A stretch of 64,000 bases of DNA from Acidithrix ferrooxidans (lineage in GTDB: Bacteria; Actinomycetota; Acidimicrobiia; Acidimicrobiales; Acidimicrobiaceae). The stretch lies in contig NZ_JXYS01000029.1 in the NCBI RefSeq assembly GCF_000949295.1, forward strand, positions 37,059 through 101,058, written 5' to 3'. Of this stretch, positions 48,389 through 58,152 are shown in pieces (within the stretch, counting starts at the first letter, position 1; each line of letters starts with the position of its first letter). Below the pieces are notes generated by a model. The model was not told where the DNA came from. It searched no databases and was given only the letters and a program-made list of their open reading frames with translations. Position numbers and translations under genes: made by a program.

Positions 48389-49222
48389 TCAGTCGAACTC
48401 CACCACTTTACCTTGCTTTGCGACAAAGACCTCTTTCAAGCTCCCACTTCCGTTGACAAATCCATAGCGCTCCTGAACCTCGCGTAGATATTCATCGTTG
48501 TGTGATGGATCGTGGTGAAACATCGCTAAGCGCTTTACATTGGCCGACCTGGCGAAATCTATCGCAAATTCAAAGGTGGAATGCCCCCAAGTGGACTTGG
48601 ATTCAAACTCATCCTGAGAGTATTGCGCATCATGGATCAAAAGATCTACATCGTCGGCCAAGGCCAAGGCAACTTTATCGACGCCTTGGGCGCCATAGGG
48701 CTGCTGATGATCTGGTAGGTAAGCGATCGAGTGCGAACCCATCTCGATTCGAAAGCCAAATGCCAAATTAGAGTGCGCAATCACTCCACAAGTTATCCGA
48801 GCAAAAGACCCCTCTAGCCAGAACGAACCTGGCTCATGGCCTACAAATCTCAGCTCTCCGGCGAAATCGTCATAGGGAGAGACTGGGAAATACGGTGGAG
48901 TAAAAAGGGCACGGAGAGGATCGAATTCGAGATTGGGACCGTGCACTTCGAGCCATGCTCCGGGTTGATCCAACGGAACAAAAAAGCCAAGCCCTTGAAT
49001 GTGATCAAAATGAAAGTGACTCAATAGGACGTAGGCGCCGAAGCTACTAAGTGGATCTAACTCCTGTGCAAAATTGCTGAGTCCTGTTCCTAAATCCAAA
49101 ATTACTGGAACTCCCGCTCCAAAAAGGACTACCGTAGAGGTGTCGCCTCCAAAAGTTGCGAAATCATCCCCAGCTTTTGGCGTCGAACCGCGAGTTCCGT
49201 AAAATTTAACTTTTATTGCCAC
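48389..49222 (-). CDS. MBL-fold phosphodiesterase-like hydrolase
   Basis: A 277-residue metallo-beta-lactamase fold protein. KFYGTRGSTP and FGGDTSTVVL at the N-terminus are shared with a group including cyclic nucleotide phosphodiesterases and RNase Z/PhnP-like enzymes. The metal motif is LLSHFHFDHIQG, followed by the Asp in LIHDAQYS and the His positions in WGHSTFEFA and MFHHDPSHND. Substrate is not certain. It is transcribed with the RmlC-like gene and pilT in the same direction but with gaps of 78 and 101 bases. Confidence 0.85.
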   Translation of the reverse strand: MAIKVKFYGTRGSTPKAGDDFATFGGDTSTVVLFGAGVPVILDLGTGLSNFAQELDPLSSFGAYVLLSHFHFDHIQGLGFFVPLDQPGAWLEVHGPNLEFDPLRALFTPPYFPVSPYDDFAGELRFVGHEPGSFWLEGSFARITCGVIAHSNLAFGFRIEMGSHSIAYLPDHQQPYGAQGVDKVALALADDVDLLIHDAQYSQDEFESKSTWGHSTFEFAIDFARSANVKRLAMFHHDPSHNDEYLREVQERYGFVNGSGSLKEVFVAKQGKVVEFD

Positions 49223-49323
49223 TGGTTTTACAAACTACCCCAAAGATTCCCAAGACAAACGATTTGAGACATCAATCACCTCTTAGGCCGCCTCTAAATG
49301 AAGCCAAAATCGTCCGGGTCCAC

Positions 49324-50409
49324 TCAAACCAAGCCGCTTCGCTGCAACATAACCTGAAGATCTTGTGGAGAAGTCGCTGAAAGCATCGCCTCGCTGGAGG
49401 AGATAAGCCCACTCTCGATCAGTTCAAAAAGAGACCTTTCAAATGTTCGCATTCCATAGTACTCCCCCTCTTTGATAATCACAGGTATCTCCGAACCTTT
49501 GGAGGGCTCGAGAATACACTGGATTATTCGTCCATTTGCGACCATAACCTCCAAAACTGGACGCAACGATGAATCGTTAACTCGAACCAATCGTTGACAG
49601 ATTACTCCTCGCAAAGATCCAGCCAACGAGGATCTAATCTGTTGATGTTGATGAGAGGGAAAGAAGTCAATAATTCTAGAAACTGTCTCCTTTGCATTTA
49701 AAGTGTGGAGCGTTGAAAGCACCAAATGACCCGTCTCTGCCGCCGAAATCGCGGCGCGAACCGTCTCTTCGTCACGCATTTCTCCGATCAAGATAACATC
49801 TGGGTCCTCACGCATAGCCGCCCTTATCGCGTCTAGAAATGTAGTGACGTCAAATCCAACTTCGCGTTGATTTATCAAAGAGCAGATGTCGCTATGCAAG
49901 GTCTCTATTGGATCTTCGATTGTGATTATATGAGCACTTCGAGTCTCATTAATCCTTTGAACCATCGCCGCTAAGGTAGACGACTTCCCTGAACCGGTCG
50001 GTCCAGTCACTAAAATCAGGCCTCTTCTCTCATTGGCAAGCGCAGATACCACCTCCGGTAGATACAACTCTTCGATCGATGCCGGTGAAGAGGCGACCAA
50101 GCGAAACGCGATAGAGATATTCCCTCGTTGAAAGAATGCATTCACCCTAAATCGGTTACCATCATGTGATTGGTAGGCATAATCGGCCTGCTTTGAATGC
50201 AAGAACTCATCCCACATCTCTGCAGGTATCGATTTGCGAACCAGTTCTTGGACCAAAACTGCAGTTGCCGGGGGTATTCCCCCAATCTCGCTCAACAGTC
50301 CCTTGACTCGAATTCTCGGAGGAACGCCGACCTTAACGTGCAGATCGGAACCCTTCCGGGAAACCAAGATCCGCAATAAACCATCTAACACTTCAGGATG
50401 CACAACCAT
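49324..50409 (-). CDS. pilT: type IV pilus retraction ATPase PilT
   Basis: A 361-residue hexameric secretion ATPase. The PAS-like N-terminal domain (KGSDLHVKVGVPPRIRVKG) is followed by Walker A VTGPTGSGKSST at about 137-148, the Asp box ITIEDPIE, QREVGFD, Walker B EDPDVILIGEMRDEET and the His box AAETGHLVLSTLHT. Length and motifs match PilT. It would drive pilus retraction for twitching. The prepilin gene is 41 kb away and no other pilus assembly gene is seen in the window. Confidence 0.93.
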   Translation of the reverse strand: MVVHPEVLDGLLRILVSRKGSDLHVKVGVPPRIRVKGLLSEIGGIPPATAVLVQELVRKSIPAEMWDEFLHSKQADYAYQSHDGNRFRVNAFFQRGNISIAFRLVASSPASIEELYLPEVVSALANERRGLILVTGPTGSGKSSTLAAMVQRINETRSAHIITIEDPIETLHSDICSLINQREVGFDVTTFLDAIRAAMREDPDVILIGEMRDEETVRAAISAAETGHLVLSTLHTLNAKETVSRIIDFFPSHQHQQIRSSLAGSLRGVICQRLVRVNDSSLRPVLEVMVANGRIIQCILEPSKGSEIPVIIKEGEYYGMRTFERSLFELIESGLISSSEAMLSATSPQDLQVMLQRSGLV

Positions 50410-50807
50410 AAATCGGCATTAATACAGCCGCACTTTAAAGTCGTACATCCTACCAATAGCAGCTTTCAAAAGCTAACGGCCACAAGGTTTCTAATCCCAA
50501 AACAAAGATCACACCGCTAAAACCCAAGGCAAGACAAGCAAAAAAGGAAAGATTGATCCGCCTGCTGTCTCGCTACTTACGTGTGGGCACATTTGACAGA
50601 ATAAATACAATGCGGACGATGGGCCAAAAAACAGCAGTAAAAATGTGGAAACGACTAAAAGCGCTTGTTAGTAGCCAAATATAACTAGCCGAGAATGCTT
50701 CGCGGAGCCACCAGGCAATAATTTATCGGCTTTGTGCAAAGCTATCCACCAAGAACGCTAACGTCTTTGATCGGCTAGCCCCTTAGGAATTTCGCCAAAA
50801 ATCAAAG
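50410..50807. other. gap with no gene seen
   Basis: About 400 bases between pilT and the end of the GGDEF-EAL gene. No significant open frame or strong hairpin was recognised. The pilT promoter should be here. Confidence 0.4.
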
Positions 50808-52888
50808 CTACTCTAAAAGATGACTAGATGCCTTTCGATTCGCCCCGTCAAGCGCTATCCAGCTAGTAATCTCGCTCGCAATAGCGGGCTTTGAGATGTA
50901 AAACCCTTGCGCCATAGAGCAACCTAACCCGCGAAGTGAATCCATAACGTCAAAGGTCTCAACACCCTCTGCTACAGTAGTCAAACTCAAATTTCTAGCC
51001 AAGTCGATTATGGCTCGCACGATCGCATGTCCGCTCTCATCGACATTCATTGAGGTCACGAAAGACGAATCTATCTTTACACTTGAAATTGGCAAATTCT
51101 TCAAATACGTAAATGACGAATAGCCAGTGCCAAAGTCGTCTACTGAAACCGCTACGCCCAAATTTCGGAGATTCTCTAAAATGGCTTTAGATCTGCCTGG
51201 ATCCGCCATTACGGAACTCTCAGTGATCTCGATCTCCAGCCACTGCGGACTCACTCCAAATCGCCGCAGGGCAGAGTCAACCACTGCGGGAAATTCAAAA
51301 TCATGGAGATTTCTAGCAGACCCATTTACCGAAACCCCAATCCTCAATCCCGCTGCATGCCAACGTGAACACTGGTTCAGCGCCGACTCCAACACCCACT
51401 TGGTAAGAGGTATCATCAATTCGGTCTGTTCTGCAAATGGCATAAATTGAGATGGCGAAATTGATCCCAACTTAGGATGATCCCAACGAAGAAGGGCCTC
51501 GACCCCCGTCACACGATCCGTCGCTAGATCAACTTTAGGTTGATAAACCAGATGGAGTTGGTCGGAGCCTATGGCAGCCGATAGATCTGCGAGTAACGAG
51601 AATCTACCTCCATTGAAGCGCTCCCCATTGCCGGCATATATTCCCACTCCGCTATTGGACTGCTTCGCCCTATAAAGTGCCACATCGGCCATCCGAAGTA
51701 ACTCAAATGCCGTACCAGCGTTATCTGGAAAGATTGCGGCACCAATCGTACCTCGCAATACAACCGGAAAGCCATCAACATCCAGATCCAAAGATATTAG
51801 AGCCCTAAGCCTTTCCGCTACTGCTTTAATGTCACCGTCGGATTTAATCTCAAAAGCCAAAAAGCCAAATGTGTCATCACTCAATCTTGAAACTAAATCG
51901 CTCGGTCTCTTGGTGCCATCAGTCGGCCTGCCATTGCTCTTAGCGTTGCATCTCCTGCGGCACTTCCCAATTTGTCATTCAACTCACCAAAATCATCTAG
52001 ATCAATCAACAAAACGCCAAATCGACCATGACGACGAGACGCTTCAAGAACATAACGTTCGATTTGACGCTCAAATGCCCATCGATTGGGAAGATTCGTA
52101 AGCGAATCCAGACCTCTACTTCTCTTAGCTTCAATCGAAAGAGATGCTCCAATGGATATAGCAAAACCGATGACTCCCGCCAATGGGAGAGATTCCAACC
52201 CGCTCAAGACAAATGTCGTTACCAAAACGCCTAGCATGATCAGAACTAGGTCGTATACGGTAGTGTCGAAGGTCTCACTCCTGAGGCCCAATATCCATGA
52301 TGAATCTCTGGAGTTGGACCAATAAATTGAACGTAGCACTCCATGAAAAACCGCGATAAACAAACCGGCAAAGACAACCGTGAAAAGATCCACCCTATCA
52401 AGGGCCAGGCTAGGTACCGCCTCTGGAATCACGCGAAAAACTAGTAGGATCAGTTCTCCAAAGCTAAGTGAGATCATGAGTGACGCACCTGAAAATATAG
52501 CTGTCCCAACAGATCGCCTTGCGATCAGCTCAATAAACACCTTGGCAATTGCAATCCCCATAACAAATAGAGGCGATGGATTAACCAAAATCAAAGCGAA
52601 CAAAAAAGTCCATGAATAGACCTCGGAAGGTCTTTGCTTATTATCTGATCTCCTAAGCACCGAGAAGGATTCTGTGGCTAGATACAAGCCAAAAAGAGTT
52701 GTTGTTCGGACCATATGAACCGAAAATGCATTAGCAAAGAGATTGCCTCCGCTTAGGACAATATCTAGGCAAAAAAGGGTTAGCGCAACAATCGAGATGA
52801 CGATAGAAAACCTACCTTTATGCCACGATCTCGAATCGATCATATTAAACTCTCTTTTTTGAGAAACGACTAACGGCTTATTAATCAT
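50808..52888 (-). pseudogene. membrane GGDEF-EAL protein split by a one-base frameshift
   Basis: Two frames cover one protein. The first (52888-51893) encodes about seven membrane helices and the start of a GGDEF domain (DSLTNLPNRWAFERQIE, LLIDLDDFGELNDKLG), ending after MAPRDRAI. The second (51884-50808) starts at a TTG and encodes the rest. Going back in its own frame gives DLVSRLSDDTF, which would join exactly to RDRA if one base were added near 51897. The GGDEF motif itself is degenerate (SDDTF). The EAL domain keeps EALLRW, EITES, DDFGTGYSS, VKIDSSF, VAEGVET and AQGFYISKP, so c-di-GMP hydrolysis is possible. It could be a pseudogene, a recoded gene or a sequencing error. Confidence 0.88.
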
Positions 52889-53100
52889 TGGCTAAGACGC
52901 TGTGCTTATTTTCGAACAATTCAAGGCGCGGGTTTAGCCAAAAATACGATTATCTTTTATGTGCTTGAATATTAAACTACAAGACTACCACAGTGGAACT
53001 CAGCCATCCACTTCAAGAAAAACACAAAACAAAGTGCGTATAAATCGACCCTAAAGCTCTCAAAGGATGAGGAATAATCGATGTCTATGGGGATAAACAA

Positions 53101-53132
53101 AGGCGTCGACCGAATTACTTCTGTCGACGCCT
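53101..53132 (-). terminator. terminator of the secreted-protein gene
   Basis: AGGCGTCGAC (53101-53110) and GTCGACGCCT (53123-53132) make a perfect ten-base stem, 60 bases after the stop at 53193. The minus-strand transcript continues with TTTGTTTA. Confidence 0.75.
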
Positions 53133-53192
53133 AGGCCATTTTTATCTTTTGCAGGAGGTGAAAATGGAAACTTTGTTATAAATCTGTAAAGC

Positions 53193-53924
53193 TTACTGAG
53201 CCAGTAATCCAGACGACGGGTTCGCAGCGCTATAAAGACGATCGGTATTCGATATCGCGCTAATTCCGTTTCCCGAGGCGATCCGAACATCATAAGAAGC
53301 ACCACTTACAACAGCCGAGCCAAGATAGATATTCAATTGGGTCGAGTTACCGCTCACATCTGAGGTAGAAATAGATACCGGCCCGATCGCCTCGCCCGCT
53401 AAAGGACAGAGCAGGATCTGAGTAACGGGCGCCAAATTTTGACCCTTTACTAAAATCTCCAGGTTCGCATTGTAGATAGTTGAGCTTGGGTTTTGAACTT
53501 GAGTCAAGACTGGGGAATCTAAAGACGAGCTAGATGTGCAGTTGTAGACGACAGGAGCGGTTTGAGATGAAGAAACAACCAAAGAGTTTGATTGTCCTGT
53601 CGTAGATGGAGAAGGAGTTTGGCTCGGTGACAAAGCAGGAGCAGAAGTTGTATTAGAAATTGTGGCGGGTGTGGAAATTGTGGCGGGTGTGGAAATTGGA
53701 GATTGAGACGACGCAACTTGAGTTGTACTAGAACTAAGTATAGGTTGAACTACAGTCGTCGTTGGACGATCATTTGATGAAACGAGACTTGAGAAGTTAC
53801 CCGAGGCAAGTGTTCCATGACCACCACTGGGAATATGGGTTGTCACTATGAGAGTAGCGAGCAGTGCACCTGCAACAGAAACACTGCTCGCAATCGCGGC
53901 CCTCGTTCGAAACTTTAACGTCAT
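53193..53924 (-). CDS. secreted Ser/Thr-rich protein, unknown function
   Basis: About 243 residues. I start at the ATG at 53924, with AGGGG five bases upstream. A signal or anchor segment follows KFRTRAA (AIASSVSVAGALLATLIVTT). Residues about 45-140 are a Ser/Thr/Pro-rich linker containing an 18-base tandem duplication (STPATI twice). The C-terminal domain (about 140-243) is a small beta domain with two Cys (YNCTSSSS and ILLCPLAGE), resembling an Ig-like/IPT fold (VLTQVQNPSSTIYNANLEILVKG, YDVRIASGNG), by impression only. A strong hairpin lies 27 bases upstream of the start. Confidence 0.7.
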   Translation of the reverse strand: MTLKFRTRAAIASSVSVAGALLATLIVTTHIPSGGHGTLASGNFSSLVSSNDRPTTTVVQPILSSSTTQVASSQSPISTPATISTPATISNTTSAPALSPSQTPSPSTTGQSNSLVVSSSQTAPVVYNCTSSSSLDSPVLTQVQNPSSTIYNANLEILVKGQNLAPVTQILLCPLAGEAIGPVSISTSDVSGNSTQLNIYLGSAVVSGASYDVRIASGNGISAISNTDRLYSAANPSSGLLAQ

Positions 53925-53950
53925 CTTATCCCCTGATTTGGTAACCACCC

Positions 53951-53974
53951 TTTCCTACCACTCATGGTAGGAAA
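53951..53974 (-). promoter_or_regulatory. hairpin in front of the secreted-protein gene
   Basis: TTTCCTACCA (53951-53960) and TGGTAGGAAA (53965-53974) are exact reverse complements with a four-base loop. It lies 27-50 bases upstream of the start, so within the leader or promoter. On the minus strand a T-run precedes rather than follows the stem, arguing against a terminator. Confidence 0.5.
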
Positions 53975-54058
53975 AAAGCTTATGAAGCCATTATATCAAA
54001 GATTTATCACTTTTAGTGATATTTTGCTAAAGTTTCTAGTGAATTATGCCGATTAAGG

Positions 54059-54571
54059 TCAATCCCAAATTTCGCCGGCATAGGGGCGCTGTCGCGCTGG
54101 AGCAAACTCTGTCTTCCAAACCATTACTCGTCGCCGGAAATAGCACACTTCAAGGCCATTTTGATTGATTCCCTTGGTTTCAACCACAACGATACCCCTA
54201 TCTGGTTTGGACTTAGATTCAATCAACTCAAGTACGCGGGTTTCGGCATAGATCGTATCTCCATGGAATGTGGGATTTCTATGGATCAACGATTCGATCT
54301 CTAGGTTCGCAATCGCGGCGCCTGAAACATCAGGTACAGACATACCCAGAATCAGAGAATAGACCAAATTCCCCACCACAACATTTCTTCCCTGAACGCT
54401 TTCGTGCTCAGCAAAATATAAATTGGTGTGAAGTGGATGATGATTCATAGTGATCATACAAAAAAGGTGGTCGTCCGCCTCTGTGATCGTCTTTCCTGGC
54501 CAATGTTTCAATATGTCACCAGGGACAAAATCTTCAAAATAGCGCCCGAACGGACGATCGTAGGTTGTCAC
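54059..54571 (-). CDS. MaoC-family dehydratase, probable mesaconyl-CoA hydratase
   Basis: A 170-residue hot-dog protein. The hydratase segment reads ITMNHHPLHTN; the usual SGDxNPLH motif has Asp and Asn replaced, as I recall for the MaoC proteins of actinobacterial ethylmalonyl-CoA clusters. KHWPGKTITEADDHLFC, VVVGNLVYSLILGMSVPDVSG and HRNPTFHGDTIYAET also match that group. With methylsuccinyl-CoA dehydrogenase encoded 2 kb away, hydration of mesaconyl-CoA is the likely role. The start overlaps the preceding gene by four bases (ATGA type). The two are one operon. Confidence 0.85.
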   Translation of the reverse strand: MTTYDRPFGRYFEDFVPGDILKHWPGKTITEADDHLFCMITMNHHPLHTNLYFAEHESVQGRNVVVGNLVYSLILGMSVPDVSGAAIANLEIESLIHRNPTFHGDTIYAETRVLELIESKSKPDRGIVVVETKGINQNGLEVCYFRRRVMVWKTEFAPARQRPYAGEIWD

Positions 54572-55017
54572 TGATTGCCTTCCATCATTGTGAAGTCAGG
54601 CATTGCTCGTGTGGCAAAAAAAGCACTCCAGCTTGGATCGCTATAGCCATTAACTGTCAGTCTCCAAACAAATGACTTACCTGGCTCGAGGGGAAGGGGG
54701 CCCAAGTTGATGGCAATATTGACTGGAATTGCCGCTTCAGCAGGCATCTCCTCTGGTCTGCCAACACGAAAGTCACCTCTAACTTCAATTGGACGCGGGC
54801 CATCCGGAGTCTCAAAGATAATGGGGTCGCCATTTTGCTCTTCGAGAAATAGCTCCCAATGATGCTCGTCGTCGACGGCGTTAAAGTCGACGTCAATCTT
54901 TAGAGCAATTGCCATTGGGGTCGGTCCGGGGCCAACAAGGCTCCAGCCGCCACCGAGGATAAATAGCTTGGCCTCAGAGACCACAGCGGAGTCGCATAAA
55001 AGTAATGTAGCATTCAC
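54568..55017 (-). CDS. conserved protein of unknown function (DUF6941-like)
   Basis: About 149 residues from a GTG at 55017 (VNATLLLCDSAVVSEAKLFILGGGW). Alternatives reach 55113, but those would overlap the divergent methyltransferase gene. The protein is a single beta-rich domain with FILGGGWSLVGPGPTP, KIDVDFNAVDDEHHWELFLEEQNG, and NIAINLGPLPLEPG; I associate it with DUF6941 from memory. No catalytic motif is visible. It is translationally coupled to the MaoC gene. No ribosome binding site precedes the GTG, so the mRNA may be leaderless. Confidence 0.72.
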   Translation of the reverse strand: MNATLLLCDSAVVSEAKLFILGGGWSLVGPGPTPMAIALKIDVDFNAVDDEHHWELFLEEQNGDPIIFETPDGPRPIEVRGDFRVGRPEEMPAEAAIPVNIAINLGPLPLEPGKSFVWRLTVNGYSDPSWSAFFATRAMPDFTMMEGNQ

Positions 55018-55041
55018 GTCAGATACGCTAGTGTCTTTAGC

Positions 55042-55701
55042 GTGACATTTGCCATTCCATATCAACTTCGCGACGATCTTTATAAAAGCCCGCTCCTTCG
55101 AGCACTCCAACACCTGCGCGATATGACAGGATTTTCCTGCGTAGACGTAGGAGCTGGCGGTGGTGAAGTCTCAATTGCTCTGGCAGAACTTTGCGGACAA
55201 AATGGGCGTATCTACGCAGTTGATATCGATCCAGTCCGTCGAAATGAGATCGCAACCCATGCGGCACAATTCTCTCAAGTGATCGCGCTAACTCAAGCCG
55301 CCCAGGAATTAACGTTGCCCGAACAAGTCGATTTAGCCTACTGCCGATTTCTCTTGTTGGCGGTGCCAGAGCCAAAGATAGTCATATCTCGAATGATCAA
55401 AGCGACTAAAAAAGGAGGTTGGGTGATTCTCCAAGAACCGATCACGAGCTGCGGACGAGTAGGTCGCTTACCTCTAAGTATGGACAGTGATTTTGTGGTA
55501 GACCCCGATATTGGGGCATCTCTCCTTGAACTTCTCATAGACCAAGATCTCGAAGTAAAAGACGCATGGATTGAAGCTCCAGTGGGAATTGGCCCAGGAG
55601 CAGTATCGTCATACCTCGAGGCCCTTACGGACACTGAAGTACTAGATGAACAGATCGTGCTTCCACCAGTGGTGACAGTAGTAGGACGAGTTAATCGTTA
55701 G
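55042..55701 (+). CDS. class I SAM-dependent methyltransferase
   Basis: A 219-residue methyltransferase. Motif I is CVDVGAGGGEVSIALAEL at about residues 33-50, with the acidic end of strand two in IYAVDIDP. Then come VDLAYCRFLLLAVPEP (motif IV region) and KKGGWVILQEPI (motif V/VI region). The substrate is unknown. The GTG start lies 24 bases from the start of the divergent gene, leaving almost no room for separate promoters and ribosome sites. The gene ends 340 bases before the methylsuccinyl-CoA dehydrogenase gene. Confidence 0.85.
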   Translation: MTFAIPYQLRDDLYKSPLLRALQHLRDMTGFSCVDVGAGGGEVSIALAELCGQNGRIYAVDIDPVRRNEIATHAAQFSQVIALTQAAQELTLPEQVDLAYCRFLLLAVPEPKIVISRMIKATKKGGWVILQEPITSCGRVGRLPLSMDSDFVVDPDIGASLLELLIDQDLEVKDAWIEAPVGIGPGAVSSYLEALTDTEVLDEQIVLPPVVTVVGRVNR

Positions 55702-56041
55702 CCCAAACGGAAATAGTGCGCCAGAAAAGAGCACTGGGCACCATGAAAGCAAAATAGTGATAACCATTGAGGGAAAAACTAATTTGTATAGACTTCTTCC
55801 GTAGTCGAAATTGCCAAATACGCCTTGGCTGCTCCATTTAGGCAGCTGAATCTTTGATCGCAGAAATGGCCCTTGCGACGTAGCGATGGATCTCAAAATA
55901 ACGAGTGAAGTCGCGAGCTACGCAATCGATACCCGAGAAAGCAAAGATGGCTAGATGAATAATCCCTATCTTGAGAAAATGAATAATTTTTGCTATTTGG
56001 CAATTCAAAAATAGTGGCGAAATAGGCTAAAATCTCCTTTC

Positions 56042-57631
56042 ATGTACGAACCTGATATGCAGTTAGCGGCCAGTGCCGTTGAAACAGCGAAAAAAATTGT
56101 CGCTAGCGCAATTGTCGAAATGAAAAACTCTGGAATAGACGCCAACCAAGTGGTAGCTTACGATCTCGCGCATGCGGCATCTGGAGTTGAGGCGGCAAAG
56201 GCAATGATCACCTATGGTGCTAACGGTGCGATCGAGGCACGCCTAGCGTGTGCCTTTATCGCAGAAGTAGCTGGAGATCTGGTATCGCGAGCCTTTGGCC
56301 GAGAGTCACTCTGGGGTATAAATGAAAATCAATTGGAGACCCTGCACGATTTTGTCCGTCGTTTCCGCGATCCAAATTACGTAAGCAGCCTTGCAAATCA
56401 GATGGGACCAACACACCTAGACGTTGACTTCGAGCTGGTAAGAGATACATTTCGCAAATTCGCCCAAGACCAAATCGCACCGCTTGCCGATGAGATTCAT
56501 CGTAAAAATCTTGACGTACCCGAATCTATAATTTCGGGCCTAGGCGAGATGGGAGCCTTTGGCCTTTCAATTCCCGAGGAATATGGAGGCTTCTCCACCG
56601 GCAACGAGAACGACTATCTTGCTATGGTAATAGCCACCGAAGAACTCTCACGTTGCTCTCTTGCGTCTGGTGGATCATTGATCACCCGACCTGAGATACT
56701 AGCTCGGGCACTCCTTAGAGGAGGGACACAAGCCCAAAAAGAGTACTGGCTCCCGAAACTAGCCTCAGGAGAGATAATGGCCGCCGTAGCTGTCACCGAG
56801 CCAGACTATGGTTCAGATGTGGCTGGATTAACTACGAGCGCGGTTCGCACTGAAGGTGGTTGGCTCTTGAACGGAGTAAAGACCTGGTGTACCTTTGGAG
56901 CTCGAGCCGACGTATTGATGGTCCTTGCCAGAACAGACCCGGATCGCTCAAAGGCTCATCGTGGCCTCTCCCTCTTTATTGTTCCCAAGCCCCACGGAGA
57001 TTCAGGCGGATTTCTCTTTGAGCAAGCTAGCGCCGATGGAGCACCTGCCAAAATGGAAGGCAGGCCAATCGACACTATAGGTTATCGAGGCATGCACTCG
57101 TATGAAATTGCCATCGAAAACTGGTTCGTGGCCAACGAAAACCTAGTTGGAGAAGATTCCGGCCTTGGAAGAGGTTTCTACTACCAGATGGAAGGCTTTG
57201 AAAACGGAAGAATTCAAACCGCAGCACGAGCAGTGGGAATCATGCAGGCAGCATATGAAAGTGCCGTCGTCTACGCACAAAATAGAAAGGTCTTTGGGGC
57301 ACCGATAATTGACTACCAGCTAAGCCAATACAAGCTAGGAAAGATGGCGGCGATCATCCAAGCATCGCGCCAACTCGCCTATCAAGTCTGTATTTTGATG
57401 GCCAAAGGCGAAGGGGCTCTAGAGGCATCTATGGTAAAGGCCTATGTATGTCGAGCCGCAGAATGGGTAACTCGTGAGGCAATGCAGATACACGGTGGCA
57501 TGGGCTACGCCGAAGAGTTCCCCGTAAGTCGCCTTTTTCTAGACGCACGAGTCCTTTCAATCTTTGAAGGTGCCGACGAAACCCTCTCTTTGAAGGTCAT
57601 AGCACGAAAACTTATCGACAGCATAAGTTAA
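56042..57631 (+). CDS. mcd: acyl-CoA dehydrogenase with N-terminal extension, probable (2S)-methylsuccinyl-CoA dehydrogenase
   Basis: A 529-residue FAD enzyme. Residues 1-130 are an extra helical domain (AVETAKKIVASAIVEM, DLAHAASGVEAAKAMITYGA) followed by a normal acyl-CoA dehydrogenase core: FGLSIPEEYGGF, VAVTEPDYGSDVAGL, GVKTWCTFGARAD, RKVFGAPIIDYQLSQYKLG and MQIHGGMGYAEEFPVSRLF. This extension is typical of (2S)-methylsuccinyl-CoA dehydrogenase, which makes mesaconyl-CoA in the ethylmalonyl-CoA pathway of acetate assimilation. The nearby MaoC hydratase supports that assignment. Crotonyl-CoA carboxylase/reductase and the mutase are not in the window. Confidence 0.85.
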   Translation: MYEPDMQLAASAVETAKKIVASAIVEMKNSGIDANQVVAYDLAHAASGVEAAKAMITYGANGAIEARLACAFIAEVAGDLVSRAFGRESLWGINENQLETLHDFVRRFRDPNYVSSLANQMGPTHLDVDFELVRDTFRKFAQDQIAPLADEIHRKNLDVPESIISGLGEMGAFGLSIPEEYGGFSTGNENDYLAMVIATEELSRCSLASGGSLITRPEILARALLRGGTQAQKEYWLPKLASGEIMAAVAVTEPDYGSDVAGLTTSAVRTEGGWLLNGVKTWCTFGARADVLMVLARTDPDRSKAHRGLSLFIVPKPHGDSGGFLFEQASADGAPAKMEGRPIDTIGYRGMHSYEIAIENWFVANENLVGEDSGLGRGFYYQMEGFENGRIQTAARAVGIMQAAYESAVVYAQNRKVFGAPIIDYQLSQYKLGKMAAIIQASRQLAYQVCILMAKGEGALEASMVKAYVCRAAEWVTREAMQIHGGMGYAEEFPVSRLFLDARVLSIFEGADETLSLKVIARKLIDSIS

Positions 57632-58152
57632 TCGTCGAAAATGAAATACTCCAAAATCTCTAAATAGTTCACGAAGACGGCCACAGCCACAAGATTTCAG
57701 TAAGTTCCACGCTTTGGACTATCCCGGGATTTGTGGCTGTCGGCTGCAGATGCATCTTGGTTCCTTGGGTAATTTAAGCGAGAATGCTTTGGATTGGACA
57801 CCTGCACCGCGTTGAAAATGCGCCAACAGATTTTAGCTTTCAAAGCGACTCTAGATAGTCATCGGCGCTATGGCATACAAGGGCTTTTGGTTCGTAAAAA
57901 ATTTAGATCCATCGAACTTTACAGGGAGACCTCGAACTTTATCTTGAGAGAGTCAACCACAAAGTGGCAAATATGTACTATCGATCGACCATTTAGCCAT
58001 CGCAGCTTCTAAAAAACTATTTATTCGGGGGCTTAAACGAGCCGAAATATCTTATATTGATAGAAACTGTAATATTAATTCGTTCCGGTTGCGATATTTA
58101 ACCGTTAACTAGATGTGACCTATATCTAACAGCGACACGAGGTTTAGATTCA
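57632..58152. other. 520-base gap with a long inverted repeat
   Basis: No convincing gene. ACAGCCACAA (57683-57692) and TTGTGGCTGT (57731-57740) are exact reverse complements about 50 bases after the dehydrogenase stop, extended by GGCC/CGGC with one mismatch. It may be a terminator-like hairpin with a large loop. Confidence 0.45.
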
